DNA from: an uncultured Christensenella sp.
GTDB taxonomy: Bacteria; Bacillota; Clostridia; Christensenellales; Borkfalkiaceae
Assembly (NCBI GenBank): GCA_910577875.1
Contig: CAJTNY010000013.1
Coordinates: 1-44,262, forward strand
DNA length: 44,262 nucleotides
Reading direction: 5' to 3'
A program made the translations under genes and the position numbers. Below are positions 1 to 7,569 of this stretch, piece by piece. Position 1 is the stretch's first letter. Each line of letters begins with the position of its first letter. The notes below the pieces were generated by a model. It had not been told where the DNA came from. It was given only the letters and a program-made list of their open reading frames with translations, and made no database searches.

Positions 1-186
1 AACTTTTACCTTACGTTAACGGCGCATCTTTATCGCCTTTCAAAAATGAAACGCTCTCCGCCCGTCAAACTTTTACCTTACGTTAACGGCGCATCTTTAT
101 CGCCTTTCAAAAATGAAACGCTCTCCGCCCGTCATACTTTTACCTTACGTTAACGGCGCATCTTTATCGCCTTTCGGAAATGAAAC
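1..186. repeat. 67-bp tandem direct repeat, about 2.8 copies
   Basis: Units begin at 1, 68 and 135, giving a period of 67 bp. The first two copies are essentially identical; the third diverges after about 45 bp, where cggaaatgaaacg replaces caaaaatgaaacg. Each unit contains the palindrome cgttaacg. The period is not a multiple of three, so the array is not a protein repeat. It lies directly downstream of the uxaA stop codon and is cut by the window edge, so the copy number is unknown. No function is evident. Confidence 0.9.
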
Positions 187-202
187 GCCCGCACACCGCC
201 GA

Positions 203-1663
203 TTAAAACGAACCCGCAATATTGGAAATGGAGATTCCACGCGCATTATTTATTTCGTTTTTGACAAGTTTTCCGCCAGCAACGGCAGTTACAAGTCCGA
301 TAAGCTTTTCTAACTGAGTTTCATAATCCGTATCCAAAACCGCGCCTGCGTCGAAATCAATCCAATTGCTCTTTTTTGCGGCAAGCTGATGCGATGAGGA
401 TATTTTTAAAGTCGGCACTATACCGCCGAAAGGATTTCCTCGGCCCGTAGTAAAAAGTATCATATGACATCCCGACGCGGCAAGATTTGTTACCGCGCAC
501 ATATCGTCATCGGGACCGCTCAAAAGATTTAAACCGTTTTTTGTGATAAATTCTTTCTCCGAAACGACGTCCTGAACAGGCGAATTGCCCGATTTCTGTA
601 AACAGGCAACCGCTTTTTCTTCTATGGTAGTAACGCCTTCGGCTATGTGCTCGGGTGAAGGATTTTCATAAACAGCTCTGCCGTTTTCTCTGAAACAGTC
701 CTTATAACTGTTGACGAGCGATTGAATTTTCTCGAAAGTTTCGCTGTCTTTCGCTCTGTTCATTATAAGCTGTTCCGCCCCGAATGTTTCGGGAATTTCA
801 CAAAAAGCCGCGGTTCCGCCTGCCGATGTTATATAATCTGCAAATCTTCCTGTAAGCGGATTTGCGGTTATGCCTGAAAGTTTATCGGAATTTCCGCATT
901 TCAATCCTATTTTCAGACAGGATATATCAGCCGCCTCGCGTCTGTCGCGTTTCATCTTTTCGGTAATCTTTTCAATAAGGCGGACTCCTGTCTCGATTTC
1001 GTCTTCCACTTCGCGGCAGTCCAAAAATTTAACTCTTTCGTAATTCACTGCGCCCAATGTCACCCTGAAATCGTTCACGTCACCAAGACCTAAAACAAGC
1101 ACACCGCCTGCATTCGGGTGACGGACGATTTTCTGTAATACTTTTCTCGTTCTTTCCCTGTCTGATGCAATCTGGGCATTCCCGTAAGGATGCGTAAACG
1201 CAAACGCGCCGTCGAAGCCCTGCGTTCCGAATCGGTTTTTAAAAGTCTTTAAAATAAGCTCGGCTTGTCCGTTTACGCAACCTGTCACCGGAATTATCCA
1301 CAATTCGTTTCTTATACCGATTTCTCCGTTTTCACGTATATATACGTTAACGGTGCGTGAAGCCGTCTCATTAGCTGTATATTCCGTCGGGGTATAATTA
1401 TATTCGAAATTTCCCGCAAGACAAGTCGCCGCGTTATGAGTATGAACGTGTGCGCCTGCCGGAATATCCGTTTTTGCCGAGGCAACGGGATTTCCGCACT
1501 TTATAATTTTTCCTCCCGCAGGAATATCGGAAACGGCGAATTTGTGTCCGTTCGGAATTTTATCCGAAAGCGTTACGCCCCAATGTATTTCGCCCTGTTC
1601 CAAATCGCAAAGCGCAACGGCAACGTTATCCGTCTCATTTATTTTTATAGCTTGGTTTGACAT
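203..1663 (-). CDS. uxaA: Altronate dehydratase, UxaA family
   Basis: The 486-aa product matches the UxaA/GarD dehydratase family in length and layout. These enzymes dehydrate D-altronate to 2-keto-3-deoxy-gluconate in galacturonate breakdown. The N-terminal 100 residues form a SAF-type domain (GNPVASAKTDIPAGAHVHTH). The main domain carries CVNGQAE, the SGITANPLTGRFADY segment and the TTGRGNPFGGIVPTLKISS region typical of the family. It has a GGAG ribosome site about 10 bases from its ATG and lies 18 bp after the GH43 gene, so the two probably share one transcript. No uxaB, uxaC, kdgK or kdgA is present here, so the rest of the pathway must be elsewhere. Galactarate dehydratase is the main alternative, but overall sequence favours altronate. 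Confidence 0.88.
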   Translation of the reverse strand: MSNQAIKINETDNVAVALCDLEQGEIHWGVTLSDKIPNGHKFAVSDIPAGGKIIKCGNPVASAKTDIPAGAHVHTHNAATCLAGNFEYNYTPTEYTANETASRTVNVYIRENGEIGIRNELWIIPVTGCVNGQAELILKTFKNRFGTQGFDGAFAFTHPYGNAQIASDRERTRKVLQKIVRHPNAGGVLVLGLGDVNDFRVTLGAVNYERVKFLDCREVEDEIETGVRLIEKITEKMKRDRREAADISCLKIGLKCGNSDKLSGITANPLTGRFADYITSAGGTAAFCEIPETFGAEQLIMNRAKDSETFEKIQSLVNSYKDCFRENGRAVYENPSPEHIAEGVTTIEEKAVACLQKSGNSPVQDVVSEKEFITKNGLNLLSGPDDDMCAVTNLAASGCHMILFTTGRGNPFGGIVPTLKISSSHQLAAKKSNWIDFDAGAVLDTDYETQLEKLIGLVTAVAGGKLVKNEINNARGISISNIAGSF

Positions 1664-1681
1664 TCAATAAAATCTCCGCTC

Positions 1682-3187
1682 TTAATTCTTTGCAACGCGG
1701 TTGTCCGTACAAACCGTACGGAAAAATTTAAAGACCGCATTACCTTTACTTTGTTCGTTCGAACGCGCATATATACCTATCAACGCTCCCGTACCCAAAC
1801 CTGCGCTCGCGTAGAACTTGCGTGTAAACGCGCTTCCGCCGAACGTAAATTTATAAGTGAGCTTGTTCGCATCCTCGTATTTGGCGGACGTCTGGAAAGT
1901 CACGTAATTTTCATCATACGGCTGGCTCTGGCACAATGTTTCGTCCTCACTTCCGCCTATCGTTCCCTTGCGTATTTCGAGATAGTTCCTCCCGCCCCTT
2001 CTCACAACGCAAATATAAGCATATTCTCTGCCGAACACGCAAAAACCCGTTTCGTCGCCGTCATTTGTAAGGTTAAGTCTGCACTTGGTTTTAACCGAAA
2101 AATTAAAGTAAGGCACTTTCTGCAAAAACAATTGAGGCAGGTCTGAAAGGCTGTTGCCTTCGTAATATGCACAATTCAATTTAAGTCCGCGTTTCATTTC
2201 GTGCCATTCCGATTTACGGTTTGCGGGATTGAGCCACTTTACGGAAAGTTCTTCCTCCTCGAATTCGTCGGACGGATCGAGATTATAGTCTGTCTTTATT
2301 TCGACGGGATATTCGCCTTCTGAAACGGGAATTGCCGGATGTCCCCCGTCTGTTACCCGACCGCATAAAACCCAGTCGCCGTGCCATATTGCGGGCTGTA
2401 AATGCAAAACTTTACCGTAAGCGCCTTTGTCCTGATTATGAATAAACGCCCATTTTTCACCGCCGTCGTCAAGGTCTATCAACGCGCCCGAACGCGGACC
2501 GTTTATCTCGGTTTCACCCTGCGTCAAGATAATTCTGCTTTCGTAAGGTCCGTAAACGTCGGGAGAACGCAAAGCGACTTGCCAGCCTGATTTTTTACCG
2601 CCTGCTCCCGCAAGGATATGAAAATATTTTCCGCGCCTGTAAATTTTAACGTTTTCGATTTCGGGCGACATATTTCTACCGTCGTAAATTACCGTAAATT
2701 TACCGCTTACCGCAGTCAACTCTTCGTTCGCCGCGCACACTGCAAGCTGCGAATCGAGTCCGTCGCTGTCTTTGCCGAAAGCAAAAACGATATAACAGCC
2801 GTCTCCGACCCAAATAGGGCAGGCGTCTTTAATTCCGACCGCTTCGATAAGCGGTCTTAAAGGCGACCATACCCCGCGAGGATTATCCGTTTGAGAAACA
2901 AATATACCTTCGCCCGCAACAGGAATAAGACAGCAATACTTGCCCTTATGAAAGCGTATAGACGGCGAACCCGCTCCTAAGCCGTGACGAACTTTGTCAA
3001 ATCCTTCGAAAGGCATCTTTGGCAATACGTAGTTTATTAACCGCCATTCCACAAGATTTTTCGAATGATACAACGGAACTCCGCATACAAGATTCGAGCT
3101 CGAACAAACCATATAAAAATCATTACCGACACGAACAGCGTCGGGGTTCGGTAAATCTGAGTGTATTACGGGATTCGCGTATTTCAT
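1682..3187 (-). CDS. Glycoside hydrolase family 43 (xylosidase/arabinofuranosidase-like)
   Basis: A 501-aa product starting MKYANPVIHSDLPNPDAVRV, which is the GH43 five-blade propeller opening with the catalytic base Asp in NPDA. VPLYHSKNLVEWRLI and GAGSPSIRFHKGKY are further family hallmarks. The C-terminal 180 residues or so (from DEFEEEELSVKWLNP) resemble the beta-sandwich domain of GH43 beta-xylosidases. I chose this start because AAGGAG lies 7 bases upstream; an in-frame codon 16 residues earlier has no such site. No signal peptide is seen, so the enzyme is probably cytoplasmic and acts on imported oligosaccharides. It heads a two-gene unit with uxaA, pointing to hemicellulose or pectin side-chain use. 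The exact substrate cannot be told from sequence. Confidence 0.85.
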   Translation of the reverse strand: MKYANPVIHSDLPNPDAVRVGNDFYMVCSSSNLVCGVPLYHSKNLVEWRLINYVLPKMPFEGFDKVRHGLGAGSPSIRFHKGKYCCLIPVAGEGIFVSQTDNPRGVWSPLRPLIEAVGIKDACPIWVGDGCYIVFAFGKDSDGLDSQLAVCAANEELTAVSGKFTVIYDGRNMSPEIENVKIYRRGKYFHILAGAGGKKSGWQVALRSPDVYGPYESRIILTQGETEINGPRSGALIDLDDGGEKWAFIHNQDKGAYGKVLHLQPAIWHGDWVLCGRVTDGGHPAIPVSEGEYPVEIKTDYNLDPSDEFEEEELSVKWLNPANRKSEWHEMKRGLKLNCAYYEGNSLSDLPQLFLQKVPYFNFSVKTKCRLNLTNDGDETGFCVFGREYAYICVVRRGGRNYLEIRKGTIGGSEDETLCQSQPYDENYVTFQTSAKYEDANKLTYKFTFGGSAFTRKFYASAGLGTGALIGIYARSNEQSKGNAVFKFFRTVCTDNRVAKN

Positions 3188-3206
3188 AAGTAAACTCCTT
3201 GTATAT

Positions 3207-3235
3207 ATTTTATCACTTTGAATTGCGTTTTGCAA
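3207..3235 (-). promoter_or_regulatory. Sigma-A promoter for the GH43-uxaA unit
   Basis: On the minus strand TTGCAA and TAAAAT are separated by exactly 17 bp, about 20 bp upstream of the GH43 start and downstream of the rsmI terminator. Confidence 0.7.
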
Positions 3236-3257
3236 GAATTTTATTTGTATTTAAAAT

Positions 3258-3285
3258 AACACGCGCGGACGCAACCGCGCGCGTT
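3258..3285 (-). terminator. Intrinsic terminator after rsmI
   Basis: The inverted repeat aacgcgcgcgg / ccgcgcgtgtt with a 6-nt loop is followed on the minus strand by attttaaat. It lies directly after the rsmI stop codon. The T-tract is short. Confidence 0.65.
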
Positions 3286-3287
3286 AT

Positions 3288-4091
3288 TTATAAATCTATC
3301 GAAAATTTATACATCTCCGATTTTGAAATTCCCCTGTCTTTCGCGGCCTGCTTTACCGCGTCCATTTTCTCCATTCCCCCCTGCATATAACGCAATATAT
3401 GTTCTTTTTCTGAAAGTTTAACGAGTTCGTTTTCGCTCTCTTCCGCTCCCGCTACCAACAAAACGTACTCCCCGCGTTTTTCACCCGAAAGCCCCTCGGA
3501 AAGAGAGAACTCAACCGCTTCTTCGTGTATCTTCGTAATCTCCCTTACAGCACATGCTTTCCTGTCGCCGAAAACCGAATACATTGCGCATATGTCGCGT
3601 TCAACGTCCTGCGGAGCCGAGTGAAAACAAAGCGTCATATCAAGATTTTTATATTTTTCAAGAAACTGTTTTTTCTCTCCCGCCTTTTCAGGCAGAAAAC
3701 CTATGAACGCAAATCTTTCGGCAGGCATAGCCGACAACACGAGCGCCGATAAAAAAGCGTTCGCCCCGGGGATAACAGAATACTCGATTTTTTCTCGTTT
3801 AAGTTCGGCGCAAACGATATTCCCGGGGTCCGAAACTACGGGCATACCCGCATCCGATATTACCGCAACGGTTTTCCCTGCGCGCGCCTCGTCGATGATT
3901 TTTCGGGCGGCTTCCCGCTCGTTGAATTTATGGCAGGATTTTAACGGTTTTTTTATGTCATAAAAATTCAAAAGTTTTAAAGAATGTCTTGTATCTTCGC
4001 AAAATATAACGTCTGACTCGTGCAGAATTTCCAACGCACGAAGCGAAATATCTTTCAGATTGCCGATTGGCGTAGCTACAAAATAAACCAC
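3288..4091 (-). CDS. rsmI: 16S rRNA (cytidine1402-2'-O)-methyltransferase RsmI
   Basis: The 267-aa product is a full-length RsmI of the tetrapyrrole-methylase fold. It methylates the 2'-O of C1402 in the decoding centre of 16S rRNA using SAM. The signatures are VYFVATPIGNLKDISLRALE at the start, FCEDTRHSLKLL, VISDAGMPVVSDPG and PGANAFLSALVLS. The C-terminal DRGISKSEMYKF is the usual small helical tail. The start is GTG, with AGAGG about 7 bases upstream. Its place after trmN6 matches the yabB-yabC order of Bacillus and many Clostridia. A terminator follows the gene. Confidence 0.96.
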   Translation of the reverse strand: MVYFVATPIGNLKDISLRALEILHESDVIFCEDTRHSLKLLNFYDIKKPLKSCHKFNEREAARKIIDEARAGKTVAVISDAGMPVVSDPGNIVCAELKREKIEYSVIPGANAFLSALVLSAMPAERFAFIGFLPEKAGEKKQFLEKYKNLDMTLCFHSAPQDVERDICAMYSVFGDRKACAVREITKIHEEAVEFSLSEGLSGEKRGEYVLLVAGAEESENELVKLSEKEHILRYMQGGMEKMDAVKQAAKDRGISKSEMYKFSIDL

Positions 4092-4114
4092 GGAATTGCC
4101 TCTTTTTTAAATTT

Positions 4115-4777
4115 TTAATTAACAGCCGAGGGTAAAATATCTATGCCCTCTTTTCCGCCTTTTACGGCTTCGACCATAACCGCATAAGGTTTTGCCTTTT
4201 CCGTTCCGCTGACCAACTGCATTCGTTTGGGTTCGAGTCCGCGCTTTTTTAAAAGGTATAAAAGTTCCGCCGTCCTGTCCGCCCGATTTAGAATCGCCAG
4301 CCGTCCGCCGAATTTAAGTTTTTTGAAAGCCGTATCTATTATCTCCGCAAGCGTCAGCGTTATCTCTTTACGGCACACCGCTTTTTCGTAAACTTCGTTT
4401 TCGAACCCCGATTTTTCATACGGCGGATTGCAGAGTATAAGCGAAAATTTATCGTCGTATTCCCGCCCTATGTCCTGAATCCTGCAATTCACGACTTCGC
4501 AGTCAAAACCGTTCATTTCGGCCGTGCGCCCCGACATATCGGCAAGAGCTTTTTGCATTTCAAACAGAGTAAGATTGGCTATTTTAGGATTAAGGCAATA
4601 AAAATGAAAACCGACCACCCCGCTTCCGGAACAAAAATCCGCGACTTCGTCGCCGAATTTCGCGCGGGCAAACCGCGACAGAAGAATACTGTCGGAAGTG
4701 AAACGGTATAAATTCACGTTCTGGATTATTTTTTTATTCTCGAAGAATTCTTCGAGAACTTCTCCTTCTTTTAACAA
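4115..4777 (-). CDS. trmN6: tRNA1(Val) (adenine37-N6)-methyltransferase-like protein TrmN6/YabB
   Basis: A 220-aa SAM-dependent N6-adenine methyltransferase. VADFCSGSGVVGFHF is the SAM-binding motif I and LILCNPPYEKSGF contains the catalytic NPPY motif. The family is proposed to modify A37 of tRNA1(Val). I place the start at a TTG giving LKEGEVLEEFFENKKIIQN because GGGAGG lies 5 bases upstream and this matches the family N-terminus. The in-frame TTG at 4864 lies inside the ferredoxin terminator hairpin and would add 29 unusual residues, so I rejected it. The gene sits between ferredoxin and rsmI in the conserved holB-ricT-trmN6-rsmI neighbourhood. Confidence 0.85.
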   Translation of the reverse strand: MLKEGEVLEEFFENKKIIQNVNLYRFTSDSILLSRFARAKFGDEVADFCSGSGVVGFHFYCLNPKIANLTLFEMQKALADMSGRTAEMNGFDCEVVNCRIQDIGREYDDKFSLILCNPPYEKSGFENEVYEKAVCRKEITLTLAEIIDTAFKKLKFGGRLAILNRADRTAELLYLLKKRGLEPKRMQLVSGTEKAKPYAVMVEAVKGGKEGIDILPSAVN

Positions 4778-4843
4778 AACAGCCTCCCGTGCAAGCTTAA
4801 CGTACAAGGGAATACCCGTCCGAAACGCAAGCCTTATAGCAGT

Positions 4844-4870
4844 AAAAAAAGCGGGTTTGCGCAACCCGCT
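4844..4870 (-). terminator. Intrinsic terminator after the ferredoxin gene
   Basis: agcgggtt / aacccgct forms an 8-bp stem with a 5-nt loop, followed on the minus strand by seven T. A T-run on the other side makes it symmetrical. It separates the ferredoxin from trmN6. Confidence 0.85.
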
Positions 4871-4889
4871 TTTTTCTTATTTTCAGAAA

Positions 4890-5063
4890 TCAGTCCGCAG
4901 GATGAATTGCGCCGGTGGGGCAAACGTCCTCGCAAGCGCCGCAATCGATGCAGGTATCGGGGTTAACGACGTATTTGTCCGAACCCTCCGATATAGCCTC
5001 AACAGGGCATGTGCCTGCGCAAGCTCCGCAGCTTACACATTCGTCAGTAATGTAATGTGACAT
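4890..5063 (-). CDS. 2[4Fe-4S] ferredoxin
   Basis: A 57-aa clostridial-type ferredoxin with two CxxCxxCxxxCP clusters: CVSCGACAGTCPVEA and CIDCGACEDVCPTGA. All eight cysteines are present, so both [4Fe-4S] centres should form. It carries low-potential electrons for anaerobic redox enzymes. The start ATG has GGAGG 8 bases upstream; an in-frame TTG five codons earlier overlaps that ribosome site and is unlikely. The gene has its own promoter and its own terminator, so it is a single-gene unit inside the ricT-trmN6 cluster, at the position occupied by yabA in Bacillus. Confidence 0.95.
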   Translation of the reverse strand: MSHYITDECVSCGACAGTCPVEAISEGSDKYVVNPDTCIDCGACEDVCPTGAIHPAD

Positions 5064-5095
5064 TTTCTGTTCCTCCAAATTTAATAGGTAAATAT

Positions 5096-5124
5096 ATTAT
5101 ATCATACTTTTTTCGCGCTGTAAA
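5096..5124 (-). promoter_or_regulatory. Sigma-A promoter for ferredoxin
   Basis: TTTACA-17 bp-TATAAT on the minus strand, about 30 bp upstream of the ferredoxin start. Confidence 0.75.
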
Positions 5125-5147
5125 GAGAGAAAAAGCAATTTTTCTAA

Positions 5148-6029
5148 TTAATCGAGTATTTCTTTTAATGTCTCGCTCTCTTCCTCTTCGCTTTCTTCCT
5201 TTTCGGACTTTACCGTTTTCTTGAATTTTAGTTGTTCTACGGGATAATCGTGATAGGTTATCAAATCTTTTTTCTTGTCCTCAATCTTTACGCGGACCTG
5301 CATTTTAAGCATATTGATATTGACTACCGTTCCCTTACCTTCGGGAGTTAATACCTCGCTTCCAATCTTCGGAACGTTCTTCGCCGCGTCGGAATAATAG
5401 TCGTTTTCATAGGAAAGACAGCACATAAGCCTGCCGCACAGTCCCGAAATTTTGCTCGGATTGAGCGAAAGCCCCTGCGTTTTAGCCATCTTGATAGTAA
5501 CTTTCTTAAGGTCAGGCATACAGGTAGCACAACAGCACTCACGCCCGCACGCGCCTATTCCTCCTATCATTTTGATTTCGTCGCGTATTCCGAGCTGTCT
5601 TAATTCGATTCTCATTTTAAACACGGACGAAAGGTCTTTCACAAGCTCTCTGAAATCCACTCTGTGAGGTGCCGAATAATAGAAAACAACTTTCGCGCCG
5701 TCGAAAGCAAAATCGCAGTCGATAAGTTTCATATCGAGATTGTGCTTGTCTATCTTTTCCTGGGCCAGTTTCATCGCTTCGGGTTTACGCTCGGTATTCC
5801 TCTTTACAGTTTCTTTATCACGCGCCGTAGCGATACGTACAATCGGTTTCAACGGCGCGACGATTTTGTCTTCATCCACCTCACTGTATGGAATCATCAC
5901 CGTCGCATATTCGAGCCCTCGCGCGGTATCGACGACGACCCCCATACCTTTTTCGTATTTGTCTTTACCGGGCGCAAAGAAATAAACCTTTCCGCCGTTG
6001 GTAAAAGTCACCCCTGTAATTTTAACCAT
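5148..6029 (-). CDS. ricT: PSP1-domain protein RicT (YaaT)
   Basis: The 293-aa product is a RicT/YaaT protein, a PSP1-domain subunit of the Ric complex that in Bacillus binds Fe-S and aids RNA processing by RNase Y. The key region is GGIGACGRECCCATCMPDLKKVTIKMAKTQ followed by LNPSKISGLCGRLMCCLSYE, which carries the family's conserved cysteines. The C-terminal 20 residues are very acidic (EKEESEEEESETLKE). GAGGAG lies 8 bases before the ATG. The start overlaps the holB end by 22 bp, which suggests translational coupling. Confidence 0.93.
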   Translation of the reverse strand: MVKITGVTFTNGGKVYFFAPGKDKYEKGMGVVVDTARGLEYATVMIPYSEVDEDKIVAPLKPIVRIATARDKETVKRNTERKPEAMKLAQEKIDKHNLDMKLIDCDFAFDGAKVVFYYSAPHRVDFRELVKDLSSVFKMRIELRQLGIRDEIKMIGGIGACGRECCCATCMPDLKKVTIKMAKTQGLSLNPSKISGLCGRLMCCLSYENDYYSDAAKNVPKIGSEVLTPEGKGTVVNINMLKMQVRVKIEDKKKDLITYHDYPVEQLKFKKTVKSEKEESEEEESETLKEILD

Positions 6030-6940
6030 TTATCATTCTCCTCAATAATTCTCAGCATCAAATCATACAGTAACCCTTGAAAAAACGCGTTGAATTTCAA
6101 ATCCGCAACTGCCTTGTCCACACTTTCGACCGCATAAACGAGCACGGGAGTTATCCATTTTTTCGCTACTTCTCCGAGCTCGGCGTTTCCCGCCCTTTCG
6201 CAAAGCGCGGAATAATACAAAAAATGCAGTTCGTTTAAAAGTTCGCTCTTGTATTTAGTATCCCCGTATTTTATCGCAACCGCTCCGATTTCGCTTATGT
6301 CCGACGCCGTGCAAATTTCGCGCGCCGCTTCCGCTATACCGCCGAACCAACCGCCGCCCGCCATATTCTCCGCCGCGCCGAAAATCCCTCCGCAGCTTCT
6401 CGCCGCCTGCGCGTTGAGCGGATTTTTTTCCTTTCTTTCGAGAGCGGAATATATCTGCTCCTCCGTAAAAGGAGCGATAGTAAGCGTCTTTACTCGCGAC
6501 TTAACGGTATCGAGAACGGGCGCGAGAGAGGTTGCTCCCAACAAAAAATAAACGCCGTGCGGAGGTTCTTCCAACGTCTTCAAAAGTTTATTCTGAATTA
6601 AAGCCGACGCTTCGTTGAAACCGCTTATTATATAAAGTTTTTTGCCGTATTCCACGGGTTGAAGCACACTGTCGTTTAAAAGTTCGGACACCGCGTCGGC
6701 AGTCAGTTTTTTGCCTTCGTCGGGATATATACGGCAGTCTGTGAGATTTTCGTTTAAAAGTCTTTTTCCGTCCGTATCGTTCTCGCCGAGCCCGAAAAAT
6801 TTCAAAGCGAATATTTTAAGCGCGAACCGCAGGTTCTTGGCATCGTTCAGATACAGCATATACGCGTGTGAAAGACGTCCGTTTTCGGCGTCGCCCGAAA
6901 AAGCGGAATATGCCGTTGTCCCGAGAATAAGCTGTTTCAC
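6008..6940 (-). CDS. holB: DNA polymerase III delta-prime subunit
   Basis: The product of about 310 residues is the clamp-loader subunit delta-prime. SHAYMLYLNDAKNLRFALKIF replaces the usual P-loop region and IQNKLLKTLEEPPHGVYFLLG is the conserved LEEPP segment, followed by SRVKTLTIAPFTEEQ. No four-cysteine zinc module is visible, so it looks divergent. The best start I see is GTG 5 bases after the tmk stop; its only ribosome-site candidate, AGGGG, is 15 bases away. A longer version starting upstream would run through the tmk gene and is unlikely. The position between tmk and ricT is the classical one. Confidence 0.87.
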   Translation of the reverse strand: MKQLILGTTAYSAFSGDAENGRLSHAYMLYLNDAKNLRFALKIFALKFFGLGENDTDGKRLLNENLTDCRIYPDEGKKLTADAVSELLNDSVLQPVEYGKKLYIISGFNEASALIQNKLLKTLEEPPHGVYFLLGATSLAPVLDTVKSRVKTLTIAPFTEEQIYSALERKEKNPLNAQAARSCGGIFGAAENMAGGGWFGGIAEAAREICTASDISEIGAVAIKYGDTKYKSELLNELHFLYYSALCERAGNAELGEVAKKWITPVLVYAVESVDKAVADLKFNAFFQGLLYDLMLRIIEENDKWLKLQG

Positions 6941-6945
6941 CTTTG

Positions 6946-7569
6946 TTAAATAATTCCCCTGCTTTTTAAAAGATTTATAATATTCGCGGAAGTCTGTTCT
7001 TTCGTTCCGCCGCATTCGACGGCGCATATGCGCGGGTATTTTGATAAAAGTTTTAAATATCCGCCATAAACCCGTCTGTGGAAATCAAGTCCCTGACGTT
7101 CCATTCTGTCATTTTCGTCCGCGCCGTGCTTTCTTAAAAACGCCTTGTCGGGCGGTATATCGAGAAAAACCGTCAAATCGGGCGGATATTTCTCAAGAGC
7201 CGCGCAATTGATAGACGCGATATATTCCAGTCCCAATCCTCTCGCTTCGCCTTGATACGCAAGCGACGAATCGACATATCTGTCGCATATGACAAGCTTG
7301 CCCGCGTCAAGCGCGGGAATAACCGTATCTTTGAGGTGCTGCATTCTCGCCGCCGCATAAAGGTGCGCCTCACACTCGTCGCACATCTCCATATTCCTGC
7401 CGTCGAGAATAATTTTTCGTATCTGTTCGGCAATCGGACTCCCGCCCGGTTCTCTTGTGACGATATAAGAAATCCCGCACTCGTCAAGATACTTCGAGAG
7501 CAACCGAAGCTGAGTGCTTTTACCGGACCCCTCGCACCCTTCGAAGGTTATAAATTTACCTTTTACCAT
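6946..7569 (-). CDS. tmk: Thymidylate kinase
   Basis: The 207-aa product phosphorylates dTMP to dTDP. FEGCEGSGKSTQ is the P-loop, TREPGGSPIAEQIR the DRE/TREPG substrate loop, and ICDRYVDSSLAYQG the DRY motif. The length is normal for the family. The start overlaps the decarboxylase end by 7 bp, so the two are probably co-translated. It is the first member of the replication/RNA-modification string tmk-holB-ricT. Confidence 0.97.
   Translation of the reverse strand: MVKGKFITFEGCEGSGKSTQLRLLSKYLDECGISYIVTREPGGSPIAEQIRKIILDGRNMEMCDECEAHLYAAARMQHLKDTVIPALDAGKLVICDRYVDSSLAYQGEARGLGLEYIASINCAALEKYPPDLTVFLDIPPDKAFLRKHGADENDRMERQGLDFHRRVYGGYLKLLSKYPRICAVECGGTKEQTSANIINLLKSRGII

Noticed and set aside
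1..186. CRISPR-like array
   Set aside because: The whole 67-bp unit repeats without variable spacers, so it is a plain tandem repeat.
4778..4864. 29-residue N-terminal extension of TrmN6
   Set aside because: Its TTG lies in the ferredoxin terminator hairpin and has no ribosome site, whereas the inner TTG has GGGAGG at the right distance.
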